The notes beneath the pieces are model-generated. The model made no database searches and was not told where the DNA came from. It was given only the letters and a program-made list of their open reading frames with translations. Below, one piece after another: positions 25,785 to 35,140 of a stretch of 64,000 nt of DNA (its first letter is position 1; each line of letters opens with the position of its first letter). The DNA is from Subsaximicrobium wynnwilliamsii. Its GTDB lineage: Bacteria; Bacteroidota; Bacteroidia; Flavobacteriales; Flavobacteriaceae. The stretch is taken from contig NZ_VORM01000004.1 in the NCBI RefSeq assembly GCF_007997225.1, positions 248,001 through 312,000 on the forward strand, in the 5' to 3' direction. A program made the translations under genes and the position numbers.

Positions 25785-26564
25785 TTAGAGTTTAGCGAAC
25801 ATTTTTTTCATTTTCTCTTGTTCTTGCTCTGCCAACTCAGCATCTACAAGAATTCTCCCACTATGCTCATCGGTTATCACTTTTTTACGTGAAGCGATTT
25901 CCACTTGAACCTGAGGCGGGATTGTAAAAAACGAACCTCCAGAAGCACCCCTTTCAATAGGTACAACTGCCAAACCGTTTTTCACATTATTTCTAATACG
26001 CATGTAGGCATTTACCAAACGCTCATCCAGTTTTTTCTGAAAATCCTCAGACTTGCCGAGAAGCGCATCTTCCTCCTTTTGTGTTTCAGATAAGATGGCG
26101 TCCAGTTCACCGCGTTTGTGCTTTAAGTGGGACTTGCGTTCTTTCAACCGGTCTTTGGTCTCAGTGACGACCTCTTTTTTCTGCTCGATTTGCACCCTAA
26201 ATTCTTTGATGTGCTTATCGGCCAATTGGATTTCCAATTCTTGAAACTCAACCTCTTTGGTCAAGGAATTATATTCTCGGTTATTTCTAACATTCTTTTG
26301 TTGCTCGCTGTACTTTTTTATAAGTGCATTAGCCTCCTCGATCAAGTTCTTCTTGGATTTAATGTCATTGTCGATCAACTCAAGACTTGTTCCCATTTTT
26401 TCGAGACGTGTATTGAGTCCTTCCACTTCATCTTCTAGATCTTGAACTTCCAAAGGTAGTTCTCCTCGAAGATTTCTAATCTCATCTATTCTAGAATCAA
26501 TTAATTGGAGATCATACAAGGCTCTTAAACGATCTTCAACAGATGCTTCAGCTTTTTTTGCCAT
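25785..26564 (-). CDS. Coiled-coil protein of the C4-type zinc-ribbon family, lacking cysteines
   Basis: A 259-residue cytoplasmic protein dominated by a long antiparallel coiled coil (about 10-180). The C-terminus aligns with the zinc-ribbon tail of the CT398/HP0958-like family (ERGASGGSFFTIPPQ and DEHSGRILVD). The four zinc cysteines are replaced by Ala/Gly/Ser, and the whole protein contains no Cys. I recall similar Cys-less forms in other flavobacteria. Function is unknown. It starts two bases after the Nif3-like gene, and this tight pairing suggests a shared task. Confidence 0.85.
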   Translation of the reverse strand: MAKKAEASVEDRLRALYDLQLIDSRIDEIRNLRGELPLEVQDLEDEVEGLNTRLEKMGTSLELIDNDIKSKKNLIEEANALIKKYSEQQKNVRNNREYNSLTKEVEFQELEIQLADKHIKEFRVQIEQKKEVVTETKDRLKERKSHLKHKRGELDAILSETQKEEDALLGKSEDFQKKLDERLVNAYMRIRNNVKNGLAVVPIERGASGGSFFTIPPQVQVEIASRKKVITDEHSGRILVDAELAEQEQEKMKKMFAKL

Positions 26565-26566
26565 AA

Positions 26567-27661
26567 TTATAAATACTTTACAGGATTTGTTATCGTTGTT
26601 GATAAAACGATTGCAAAATTAGTGATTTTTTTCGAGAGATAGTCCACTAAAAAGGTTTTTGTGAACTGCTCACTTTCATAGTGGCCAATGTCTGCCAAAA
26701 TAATCTGCCCTTCCGCCGCAAAGAAATCATGATATTTGAGATCTGCGGTAATCAAAACGTCGGCTCCTGCAGCTTTGGCCGCAGCAATTGCAAAACTGCC
26801 AGACCCCCCTAAAACCGCGATTTTTTTGACATTTTCGGTAGTGAGTGCTGAGTGCCTAATGCAACCCACATGCATGAGCGACTTCAAATCCTTGAAAAAA
26901 GACCTGGTCTCTTGCGCTTGCACCAATTCGCCCACCATGCCGATACCGATGTGTTGATTGCTGTTTTCTAGGGTGGTTACTTCATAGGCAATTTCTTCAT
27001 AAGGATGGGCTTGCAGAAGCGACTTGAGCACTTTGGCTTCAACGTGCTTATTGAAGGTCACTGAAATTTTAGTTTCAGCAGCTTCGTACAGTTCTCCCTT
27101 TTTACCGATTTTTGGATTAGAATCTTCATTGCCGCGATAGGTCCCAATGCCTTCGGAATTAAAACTACAAGCATCATAGTTGCCAATATTTCCAGCTCCA
27201 GACTCAAAAAGTGCCGTTCTCAATGCTTTCGCGTTACTACTGGGCACGAATACCGTCAATTTCTTGATCGTCCCTTGCTGCGGAATTAAAATACGCTTAT
27301 TGATGAGCTTCAATTGATCACAAATAATAGCGTTTACCCCTTTGTAGGCATTGTCTAGAGCGGTATGTATGGCATAAATGCCGATGTTATGTTGTATGGC
27401 CTTGATGACGGTTCTTTGCACATAATCCTTTCCTGTTAAATTTTTCAAACCCTTGAAAATAATGGGGTGGAAACTCACAATCAAGTTACAGTTTTTGGCA
27501 ATGGCCTCATCCACAACTTCTTCCAAAGTATCTAAAGTTACTAGAATGCCTGTGAGTTTTTGATTTTTGTCGCCTACCAAAAGCCCTACGTTATCAAAAT
27601 TGGCTGCATAATCTAAAGGGGCAAGTTCCTCTAAGAAATCAATAACTTCTTGAATCTTCAT
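26567..27661 (-). CDS. Nif3-like dinuclear metal centre protein
   Basis: A 364-residue Nif3/DUF34 protein. Metal-site motifs are visible: SFHPIIFKGL (His about residue 64), IYAIHTALDN (about 98) and, near the C-terminus, DIGHYESEQ. A central insertion domain (about 120-240) is typical of the long bacterial form. The frame is open up to 27745, but the ATG at 27661 gives the normal start (MKIQEVIDFLEE) and avoids overlapping the divergent lpxK. The family is thought to be hexameric; proposed roles include metal handling and cyclohydrolase-like chemistry. Confidence 0.9.
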   Translation of the reverse strand: MKIQEVIDFLEELAPLDYAANFDNVGLLVGDKNQKLTGILVTLDTLEEVVDEAIAKNCNLIVSFHPIIFKGLKNLTGKDYVQRTVIKAIQHNIGIYAIHTALDNAYKGVNAIICDQLKLINKRILIPQQGTIKKLTVFVPSSNAKALRTALFESGAGNIGNYDACSFNSEGIGTYRGNEDSNPKIGKKGELYEAAETKISVTFNKHVEAKVLKSLLQAHPYEEIAYEVTTLENSNQHIGIGMVGELVQAQETRSFFKDLKSLMHVGCIRHSALTTENVKKIAVLGGSGSFAIAAAKAAGADVLITADLKYHDFFAAEGQIILADIGHYESEQFTKTFLVDYLSKKITNFAIVLSTTITNPVKYL

Positions 27662-27710
27662 TTTAAAGCCTGTTAAGTTTAAAAACAAAGATAAAATTTT
27701 TACATTCGTT

Positions 27711-28724
27711 ATGATGAAGCTACTCCGAAAATTACTGTTGCCCATAGTTCCCTTTTACTACGCGATCACTTGGTTGCGCAATAAAGGCTATGATTGGGGC
27801 TGGAAGACTTCAAAGTCCTATGACCTTCCAGTGATTTGCGTTGGTAATCTAAGTACAGGTGGCACTGGAAAAACACCGATGATCGAATTTTTGATTCGAT
27901 TGCTCAAAACAGATTACAGCGTTGCCACCTTAAGTCGCGGTTATAAACGGGAGACCTCTGGCTTTGTGCTGGCCAGTGAAAATGCATCGGCCAGAACCTT
28001 GGGTGATGAACCCTTTCAGTTCTATTCGAAGTTCAAGGATATTACAGTAAGTGTTGATGCTAACCGACAAAACGGCATTGAACGTCTCTTAAAGCTTAAG
28101 CAACCCGACGTCATTCTTTTGGACGATGCTTTTCAGCATAGAAAAGTGACTGCCGGCTATAACATCCTTCTAACCGGTTTTGGATCCCTGTACAGCGACG
28201 ATATCGTTTTGCCAACGGGTGATTTACGTGAGCCAAGGTCTGGTGCCAAGCGCGCCAATATGATTGTGGTAACCAAATGCCCACCAAATCTTTCAGAAAT
28301 AAAAAAACAGGAAATCATTGCCGCATTGAAACCAAGCATTGAACAGAAGGTCTTTTTTAGTTCTATCAACTACAGCGACGCTATTTATAACGAAGTCGGC
28401 AGGAAGGCGTTCAAACAATTGAAAAATAAAAAAGTCACAGTGGTCACGGGAATTGCCAATCCAGATCCGTTTCTGAATTTCTTAAGATCAGAGCAGATTG
28501 ACTTTGAACATCTAAATTTTAAGGATCACCATGATTTTACTGCGGAAGAGATTGCAGTATTGAAGCAAAAGCAATGTATTCTTAGCACTGAAAAGGATTA
28601 TGTGCGCTTGAAACCTCATTTTGCATCAACACCAACGCAACTATACTATTTACCGATCTTTTTTGAAATTGATCGTGCAGAGGCCTTTGAGCGTTGCATA
28701 AAGCAGTTTGTTAAGCCTCGCTAA
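27711..28724 (+). CDS. lpxK: Tetraacyldisaccharide 4'-kinase LpxK
   Basis: A 337-residue kinase that phosphorylates the 4' position of the lipid A precursor at the inner membrane. It shows an N-terminal membrane-associated helix, the P-loop GNLSTGGTGKTP (about 46-57), LSRGYKR and the LLDDAFQHR segment. The start is either of two adjacent ATG codons (27711 or 27714). Its stop codon overlaps that of the convergent histidine kinase gene by three bases. Confidence 0.95.
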   Translation: MMKLLRKLLLPIVPFYYAITWLRNKGYDWGWKTSKSYDLPVICVGNLSTGGTGKTPMIEFLIRLLKTDYSVATLSRGYKRETSGFVLASENASARTLGDEPFQFYSKFKDITVSVDANRQNGIERLLKLKQPDVILLDDAFQHRKVTAGYNILLTGFGSLYSDDIVLPTGDLREPRSGAKRANMIVVTKCPPNLSEIKKQEIIAALKPSIEQKVFFSSINYSDAIYNEVGRKAFKQLKNKKVTVVTGIANPDPFLNFLRSEQIDFEHLNFKDHHDFTAEEIAVLKQKQCILSTEKDYVRLKPHFASTPTQLYYLPIFFEIDRAEAFERCIKQFVKPR

Positions 28725-30952
28725 GCTGAAGCTATGGTATTTGCGTTTGATGATAAAGTGTCAAACAATTTCTTTTCGAAATCTTCTTGCTTGAACGGTT
28801 TGGAAATGATATCATCAAATCCGGCCTCATCAAACTCGTGCATTTTATCTTCTAAGGTCACCGCCGTGAGGGCAAAAATTGTAAGTGTCTTATCAAAGCC
28901 CCTGATGATCTTGGTGGCTTCCAAACCACTTATTCCTGGCATGTGAATATCCATTAAAACAACGTCATAACGGTTTTCGCGTACCTTTTCAACGGCATCC
29001 TCACCATTATCTACGACCTCGCATTCTAAATTCATCTTAGTCAATATTTTTTTGGTGATCATCTGGTTGATCTTATTGTCTTCCACAATCAAGATCTTAA
29101 TGTTTTTAATGTCTAAACTGCTTATGTTTTTTGAATAGTCCACTTTTTCGATTTTAACAGATTCTGGCGCGTAAGTCAATGGAATTTCAAAAAAGAACGT
29201 GGTGCCTTTGCCCAGGTCACTTTTGAGATAGATATTACCTTTCAAAATATCAATAAGACCTTTAACAATGGAAAGCCCAAGGCCAGTACCACCATATTTT
29301 CTATTGATTTGGATGGAGCCCTGTGAAAAACTCTCGAACATGTGCTCTTGCTTTTCCTTTGAAATCCCGATTCCATTGTCCTCAATTTCAAATCGAATCA
29401 AATGCTCATTTCCGTTTTTTGAAATACTGTAAACACGTACCCAAATATCACCATCTTTAGTGAATTTTATGGAGTTGCCAATGAGGTTGATTAGTATTTG
29501 CGAAATTTTGAGGTTATCGCCAATAAAGGTTTCCTCCAGGTCTTTTTGGAATTCATAATGCAAGATGACATTATTATCCAACGCTGAATTATTGAGCGCA
29601 GAACAGACATTCTCCACCTTGGTTTTCAAATTGAATAAAATGGGATCTAAATCCACCTTGTTGGCTTCAATTTTATTGATTTGGAGAATATCGTTAATAA
29701 ATTGCAAGAGATAATCCCCAGAGAATTTCAAGGATTTGAGGTGCGGTATCTGCTCTTTGGTTGGTTCTTCTTCCAATAGCATGTTTGTTAATCCTGTGAC
29801 CGCGTATAATGGCGTTCGCAGCTCATGGGTAACGGTTGAAAGGAAATTGGCCTTGGTTTTTGAGGCCAATTCAGCTAATCGCATGGCCTCTACCAAATCG
29901 TCATTTTTCTCTAGCAGCATGTTATTGGATTTCAACCTGATATTGTTGTTTTTATACAATGCGAGTGTTAACAACGATAGAATACTTATTAATGCGATGC
30001 TTAAAATGGTAGTGATTCTTGAAAGGCTGCTCTCAGACTCAATGTCCTCAAGTTGCTTTTTCATTTTCTCATAATCTGCAATGCTGTAGGCCTCCAGATA
30101 AGCCGCACGGCTTTCTGGCGTCAGGTTTTTTCGTTCCACATTTAAGATCGAGTCTGATAGCTGCATGTGCTTCAACAAGTAATTGTGGGCCGCTTTATAA
30201 TCTTCCTTTTTTTGGAATATTTCGTTAAACGTAAGATACGCTTCGTTAATAGTTTCTAAATAGTCATTGCTTTTGGCTAGGCTTAAACCTTCACTGACCG
30301 CAGTGATGGCCAAATCTTCTTGATTTAATCTGTTCAAGGTCTTGCCATTGTAAATCATGGCACTTGACAACGTGTTTTTTTGATTGAATTGTGTTGCATT
30401 TTCAATGACTTCGTCCAATAAAACCTTTGAATTATCATATTCCTCTAATTCATAATAAATCTTGGCTTCATTCAGCATTACTTCGGTGCTTAACTTTTCA
30501 AGGTCATGTTCATGAAATAAAGTTTTGGCAGAATTGTAGTAATCCAATGCATTTTGGTATTCATTTTTACTAGCATGCAGTGAGCCACGGATGCTATAGG
30601 TAATGGCTAAATTTTTGTAGTCATTGAGCTCGCGTTGTATCTCGGCAGCTTTTGTGAGTGACACAAAAGCCTTATCAAATTCTTTAACGGTGTGTTGGAG
30701 TTTGCCTATTCTAGTATGAATAAAGCCTTCGCTTTTTTTATCTTCAATGCGAATTGCCAAAGCCATTGCCCGTTCAAGGTTATCCTTGGCATTAAAATAA
30801 TTCCCATGGCCTATATCAAATTCAGATTGGAGCATGTTGTTTTCCATTCGAAGTTTTAAAACCTCGGGATCCTCAGTATCTAAGTCTTGTGCAAAAGAGA
30901 CACAAGCTAGTAGCATGAAAAAAATGGAAATAAAATTATTTGATTTTGACAT
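28721..30952 (-). CDS. Hybrid sensor histidine kinase with periplasmic TPR sensor
   Basis: A 743-residue two-component hybrid. Order: signal peptide (to about 22), six or so TPR-like helical repeats (about 45-290), a membrane helix (about 315-335), coiled coil, HisKA (His376 in THELRTPL), HATPase (NLIGNSIKF, DNGIGI, GGTGLGLSIV) and a C-terminal receiver (Asp668 in VVLMDIHMPG; Lys in SKPF). No DNA-binding output domain or partner regulator is nearby, so phosphate must pass to a distant protein. The TPR part probably senses a protein or cell-wall ligand. A TATATTTG box (minus strand, 30973-30980) may be its promoter. Confidence 0.92.
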   Translation of the reverse strand: MSKSNNFISIFFMLLACVSFAQDLDTEDPEVLKLRMENNMLQSEFDIGHGNYFNAKDNLERAMALAIRIEDKKSEGFIHTRIGKLQHTVKEFDKAFVSLTKAAEIQRELNDYKNLAITYSIRGSLHASKNEYQNALDYYNSAKTLFHEHDLEKLSTEVMLNEAKIYYELEEYDNSKVLLDEVIENATQFNQKNTLSSAMIYNGKTLNRLNQEDLAITAVSEGLSLAKSNDYLETINEAYLTFNEIFQKKEDYKAAHNYLLKHMQLSDSILNVERKNLTPESRAAYLEAYSIADYEKMKKQLEDIESESSLSRITTILSIALISILSLLTLALYKNNNIRLKSNNMLLEKNDDLVEAMRLAELASKTKANFLSTVTHELRTPLYAVTGLTNMLLEEEPTKEQIPHLKSLKFSGDYLLQFINDILQINKIEANKVDLDPILFNLKTKVENVCSALNNSALDNNVILHYEFQKDLEETFIGDNLKISQILINLIGNSIKFTKDGDIWVRVYSISKNGNEHLIRFEIEDNGIGISKEKQEHMFESFSQGSIQINRKYGGTGLGLSIVKGLIDILKGNIYLKSDLGKGTTFFFEIPLTYAPESVKIEKVDYSKNISSLDIKNIKILIVEDNKINQMITKKILTKMNLECEVVDNGEDAVEKVRENRYDVVLMDIHMPGISGLEATKIIRGFDKTLTIFALTAVTLEDKMHEFDEAGFDDIISKPFKQEDFEKKLFDTLSSNANTIASA

Positions 30953-30972
30953 TATTAGCCATTTATGATAAA

Positions 30973-30980
30973 CAAATATA
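30973..30980 (-). promoter_or_regulatory. Putative -7 element for the hybrid kinase (TATATTTG)
   Basis: A perfect TAnnTTTG match 20 bases before the kinase ATG, in the 29-base gap after gap. No TTTG box at -33 was seen. Confidence 0.35.
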
Positions 30981-30981
30981 A

Positions 30982-31998
30982 TTATTTATTCGATAAACGT
31001 GATGATTTCATCGATAAATTGCAAATTAAATCGCAAATTCTACTAGAATAACCCGTCTCATTATCATACCAACCCACAATTTTTATCATATTCCCTATCA
31101 CCGAGGTCATTAAGGCATCAAAGACACAGGAATGGGTGTTGCCAACGATATCTATAGACACTATGGGATCTTCAGTATATTCTAGGATTCCTTTAAGATG
31201 CGTCTTGGCTGCAAGTTTGAAGGCATTGTTAATTTCTTCTATGGAAACGGTTTTTTCTACATTGAAGGTAATATCCGTTAGAGATCCATTCGCCACAGGT
31301 ACGCGAATACCGCAACCACCAATGACTTCAGATAAATCTGGAAAAATCTTGGTAAGTGCCTTGGCGGCTCCTGTAGTGGTGGGCACTATGGATTGTCCCG
31401 CAGCCCTTGCTCTGCGGAGATCCTTATGGGGTTGATCGTGTAAACTTTGATCTGTAGTATAAGAGTGCACTGTAGTTATATAAGCTTGCTTTACGCCACA
31501 AAGCTCTTTGATGACCTTGATCATTGGCGCGGCATTGTTGGTGGTGCAGGAGGCATTTGAAATGATGGTTTCATCGCCTTGAAGTATGTCTTCATTAACA
31601 CCCAAAACAACAGTTTTTATGCTGTCTTCAATAGGCGGAACTGTTAAAATGACTCGTTTGGCGCCGTTTTCAATATGATAATTTAAGTCGCTTTCTTGTT
31701 TGAATTTCCCAGTGGCTTCAATCACAAAATCGGGTTGATGCATGCGCCAATCAATGGTTTTTGGGTGTGCATCATGACTTAAGGGAATCTCCCGGCCGTT
31801 GATGATGATCGTACCGTCCTTAGAACTGATCTCCTGCTTAGAAACCCCATGAATACTATCATATTTCAACAAATGACTTAGAGTCTTGGCATCTGCAAGG
31901 TCGTTGATGGCAACCACTTCCATGTCATTTCGCGCTTCAATAAGTCTAAAAACACGTCTACCGATGCGACCAAACCCGTTAATGGCAACCTTGATCAT
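30982..31998 (-). CDS. gap: Type I glyceraldehyde-3-phosphate dehydrogenase
   Basis: A 338-residue GAPDH. NAD-binding fold at the N-terminus (INGFGRIGR, INDLAD with Asp33 favouring NAD), catalytic Cys151 (NASCTTN) and His178 (TTVHSYT). It oxidises glyceraldehyde-3-phosphate in glycolysis or runs in reverse in gluconeogenesis. The C-terminus carries an extra Ser/Lys-rich tail. The ATG overlaps the lipA stop by one base (TAATG), so it is coupled to lipA. The genome may hold a second copy, so its flux direction is open. Confidence 0.95.
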   Translation of the reverse strand: MIKVAINGFGRIGRRVFRLIEARNDMEVVAINDLADAKTLSHLLKYDSIHGVSKQEISSKDGTIIINGREIPLSHDAHPKTIDWRMHQPDFVIEATGKFKQESDLNYHIENGAKRVILTVPPIEDSIKTVVLGVNEDILQGDETIISNASCTTNNAAPMIKVIKELCGVKQAYITTVHSYTTDQSLHDQPHKDLRRARAAGQSIVPTTTGAAKALTKIFPDLSEVIGGCGIRVPVANGSLTDITFNVEKTVSIEEINNAFKLAAKTHLKGILEYTEDPIVSIDIVGNTHSCVFDALMTSVIGNMIKIVGWYDNETGYSSRICDLICNLSMKSSRLSNK

Positions 31999-32876
31999 TA
32001 ATTGATGTGTTTTTGTGCTTTATAAGAAGATCTTACCAAGGCGCTAGACTCCACATGGCGAAAACCTAAATCCAAACCAATGGCTCTATACTCGTCAAAC
32101 TGGTCTGGCTGCACAAAATACTTCACTGGTAAGTGTTTTTTACTAGGCTGAAGGTACTGCCCAATAGTGACCACATCCACATCATTGGCCCGTAGATCGT
32201 GAAGTGTTTCTATAACTTCCTCACGTGTTTCTCCCAAGCCCAACATAATGCCCGATTTTGTGCGCCTTTGGCCTTGCTCCTTCAAATACTTGAGCACGCC
32301 CAAACTGCGGTCGTATTTTGCTTGAATGCGCACCTCACGGGTGAGACGTCTTACGGTCTCGATGTTATGGGACACCACTTCTGGCGCCACATCAATAATA
32401 CGATCGATATGCTTTTCGATACCCTGAAAATCGGGAATCAAGGTCTCTAAAGTGGTTTCAGGATTCATGCGTCGCACTGCTTTTACAGTTTCACTCCACA
32501 AAATACTTCCCATATCTTTTAGATCATCTCGATCCACACTGGTAAGAACGGCGTGTTTGATACCCATGATTTTTATAGAACGGGCAACTTTCTCTGGCTC
32601 ATCCCAATCAACGGTTTCTGGACGTCCAGTTTTTACACCACAAAAGCCGCATGATCTGGTACACACGTTTCCTAAAATCATAAAGGTAGCTGTACCCTCA
32701 CCCCAACATTCGCCCATATTGGGGCAACTGCCAGACGTGCAAATGGTATTGAGCTCATATTTATCAACGAGGCTTCGTAATTCCTTATATTTTTGACCTG
32801 TTGGCAACTTAACCCGCAACCATTTTGGTTTCGGTTGACGCTCAACAATAGGTTTGGATAATGTCTCTGTATTCAT
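31998..32876 (-). CDS. lipA: Lipoyl synthase
   Basis: A 292-residue radical SAM enzyme. The auxiliary cluster cysteines are Cys46, Cys51 and Cys57 (CTSGSCPNMGEC). The radical SAM cluster cysteines are Cys72, Cys76 and Cys79 (CTRSCGFC), and the C-terminal RSSY motif is present. It inserts two sulfurs into octanoyl-protein to make lipoyl cofactor. It is the first gene of a lipA-gap pair. A TATCTTTG box lies just upstream on the minus strand (32895-32902). Confidence 0.97.
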   Translation of the reverse strand: MNTETLSKPIVERQPKPKWLRVKLPTGQKYKELRSLVDKYELNTICTSGSCPNMGECWGEGTATFMILGNVCTRSCGFCGVKTGRPETVDWDEPEKVARSIKIMGIKHAVLTSVDRDDLKDMGSILWSETVKAVRRMNPETTLETLIPDFQGIEKHIDRIIDVAPEVVSHNIETVRRLTREVRIQAKYDRSLGVLKYLKEQGQRRTKSGIMLGLGETREEVIETLHDLRANDVDVVTIGQYLQPSKKHLPVKYFVQPDQFDEYRAIGLDLGFRHVESSALVRSSYKAQKHIN

Positions 32877-32894
32877 GCCATTGATTTAGGATTA

Positions 32895-32902
32895 CAAAGA
32901 TA
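32895..32902 (-). promoter_or_regulatory. Putative -7 element for lipA (TATCTTTG)
   Basis: A perfect TAnnTTTG match 19 bases before the lipA ATG, with a TTG 16 bases further upstream but no TTTG at standard spacing. Confidence 0.4.
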
Positions 32903-33304
32903 CAAAGTTAATTACAAACAAGCGGCCACATTAAAGTAAGTCACCAAAGACTAAAGCCAATTCAGGATAAAATTTTACAGGTAGTTATTGAGTGGATTTT
33001 ATGAATTGGAAAACAGACTGTTGGTTAAAAACTACCAGTTAAAATCATTGTTCCTCCTAAAGCAGATAGAAGGGTCATGAAAGTTTAACGATGCACCGGA
33101 TGCCATAAAATTCAAACACGCCAAGTCGTTTTCTGAAAATATTTGAGTGTATTTTGGCTTTATCAGTGAATATGAGCATAGCAGCTTAATTAATGTGAGT
33201 CACACAGAACCGCATTTTTTTTAAATCCCAAAACTTATTTTTTAACGAGCTGTCCATTTGCGCATCTCAAAATTCAGTCTATACCTCAGCTTGAAATCAA
33301 TAAC

Positions 33305-33412
33305 CTCGAGGCAAGCCCAAAAGGTATGATTTGAAAGATGTTCTTTATATTTCGAGGTAAGCCTCGGGGGAATAAAACCCTCTAAAGGGATTAATCCGAA
33401 GTAGGCTTCTGC
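33305..33412. repeat. Three related hairpins, possible remnant of a REP/IS200-type element
   Basis: This lies in the 603-base gene-free interval 32877-33479. CGAGGCAAGCC (33307-33317), CGAGGTAAGCCTCG (33353-33366) and CGAAGTAGGCTTCTG (33398-33412) share one pattern. The last two keep pairing arms through matched base changes. No transposase gene is present. The rest of the interval shows nothing recognisable. Confidence 0.5.
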
Positions 33413-33479
33413 AATTTTTAGATGGCAGCTACTGGCAGTTTCGGTAAGTAAAATGGAACTTTTGTTTTTCAGCTGAAGT

Positions 33480-34031
33480 CTATGCGCTTTTTTTGATAAT
33501 CTCGGCCAATAATTTCTTTGATCTGAGCAGTTTCACTTTTATATTACTAATGGGCTCATCCAAATGCGCTGCGATTTCCTTATACGTCAATTCCTGAAAA
33601 TAACGCAAGTTGATTACGTCCTGATAATGTGGCTTGAGTTTCTTAATATCCCTAAGCAGCTTTTTAAGATTTTGCTCGGTAATAAGCTGATCTTCTGGTG
33701 AAGGCGAATCATCGATAACACCATAATAATCTTCTTCGTCGTTATTGGCAGAAGTGCTGGAGATGATTGATTTTTTTTTCCTAATGAGATCTATATGAAG
33801 ATTTTTTGAGATAGCGATTAACCAGGTTTTGAATTCATAATCACTATTATAGGTCTCAATTTTATCAAAGGCCTTTGAGAAGGATTGAATGGTAATATCC
33901 TCCGCGTCATTTTCATTTTCGGTGCGCTTCAATTGGAACCCATACACATCGTTCCAAAAACGATCCAACAAGAAACTAAAGGCCATTTGGTCGTTGTTCT
34001 TTGCGCGTTCAATGGCTTGTTTTATTTCCAA
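33480..34031 (-). CDS. ECF-type RNA polymerase sigma factor (coupled to a glycosyltransferase)
   Basis: A 183-residue sigma-70 family protein. Region 2 (about 20-85; DAEDITIQSFSKAFDKI, FKTWLIAISKNLHIDLIRKKK) and region 4 (about 130-180; LKPHYQDVINLRYFQELTYKEIAAHL) are present. Its start overlaps the end of the upstream glycosyltransferase by ten bases. No anti-sigma factor is adjacent. It would direct RNA polymerase to a specific promoter set, not identifiable here. Confidence 0.9.
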   Translation of the reverse strand: MEIKQAIERAKNNDQMAFSFLLDRFWNDVYGFQLKRTENENDAEDITIQSFSKAFDKIETYNSDYEFKTWLIAISKNLHIDLIRKKKSIISSTSANNDEEDYYGVIDDSPSPEDQLITEQNLKKLLRDIKKLKPHYQDVINLRYFQELTYKEIAAHLDEPISNIKVKLLRSKKLLAEIIKKSA

Positions 34032-35137
34032 TACTTTGGTTTTGAGATGAGATTTTGTATAAATATAACCATTTGAGCGCTAAACAAGAAGACTTCAAGG
34101 ACAGGCAATAAAAATATGAGATCTTTTTCATTGAGTTTTTTTGCAGCTGCAAACAACACCATATATTGTATGGCAAACCGCAAGGCAATGAGCGCCACCG
34201 CGATTTCCCAATGCAACATTAAGATTAGAACCGTTGTCCCTAGTATCCAAAATAGAATTTGGGAAACATAAAATAAGCCCAACATAAGTTTATGTTTGGT
34301 CTTATAATGACTGGCTGTACTTACGTGTCTGCGTTTTTGAAGGATCCAGGATTTGAAATCAGTTTTAGGCTTTGAGCTTGTAAATGCGTGTTCTGAGACA
34401 CAAATTGCAGTATTTAATTTCGTCGCCACTTGGTTCACAAATAAATCGTCATCACCAGATTTAACCTGAATATGCCCAATAAAGCCATTTGCTTCAAAAA
34501 AAAGAGATCGTTTATAGGCAAGGTTTCTGCCCACGCCCATATATGCATTGCCTGTCGTAGCATAAGAAAAATATTGCACTGCAGTAAAAAAGGTCTCAAA
34601 TCTAATGAGCCGATTTAAAAAAGACCTTTTTATTTTTTCGTACGCACCGTAACCGAGTACCAACAGCCTTTCTTGATCAAACTGAACACACATCTCAGCG
34701 ATCCAATGGCTGGAATTGGGAGAACAGTCAGCATCAGTAAATAAAAGCGTTTCATGGGTAGCTGCTTTTATACCTAAAGTAAGCGCATATTTTTTGTTGC
34801 CCCAAAATGCTTCCACCGGCTTTACATTAACGATTTTAATATTTTCATGTAGCTTTTGGAATCCAGTCATGACCTTTAGGGTATGGTCACTGGAATTATC
34901 ATTGATTAAAATCAATTCAAATTCTGGATACTCTTGGGATAATAGGAAGGGAATGTTTCTTTTAAGGTTGTCTGCCTCGTTTTTAGCACAAACAATTACA
35001 GAGACAGGAGGTGTTTTAAAAGCGGCTTTTTTTGTTTTTAGCGCAGAAAATCGTCCAAAGACAACCGTGTAATAATAGATTTGAACACAAACAACAGCAA
35101 TAAAAGCGTAAAAGATCACGTTAAAAACTACAATCAA
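34022..35137 (-). CDS. Family 2 glycosyltransferase, membrane-bound
   Basis: A 371-residue protein with an N-terminal helix (about 3-24), a GT-A domain (about 40-270) and two or three C-terminal helices. GT2 motifs: VSVIVCAKNEADNL, LINDNSSDHT and TDADCSPN, and a QxxRR-like acceptor site (LQKRRHVST). It probably transfers a sugar from a nucleotide donor to a lipid or growing glycan at the inner membrane. It lies three bases after a small secreted protein and overlaps a sigma factor gene. Confidence 0.9.
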   Translation of the reverse strand: MIVVFNVIFYAFIAVVCVQIYYYTVVFGRFSALKTKKAAFKTPPVSVIVCAKNEADNLKRNIPFLLSQEYPEFELILINDNSSDHTLKVMTGFQKLHENIKIVNVKPVEAFWGNKKYALTLGIKAATHETLLFTDADCSPNSSHWIAEMCVQFDQERLLVLGYGAYEKIKRSFLNRLIRFETFFTAVQYFSYATTGNAYMGVGRNLAYKRSLFFEANGFIGHIQVKSGDDDLFVNQVATKLNTAICVSEHAFTSSKPKTDFKSWILQKRRHVSTASHYKTKHKLMLGLFYVSQILFWILGTTVLILMLHWEIAVALIALRFAIQYMVLFAAAKKLNEKDLIFLLPVLEVFLFSAQMVIFIQNLISKPKYWK

Positions 35138-35140
35138 TGC

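Noticed and set aside
27662-27745. Longer N-terminus for the Nif3-like protein
   Set aside because: It would overlap the divergent lpxK start and adds residues unlike the family; the ATG at 27661 fits homologues.
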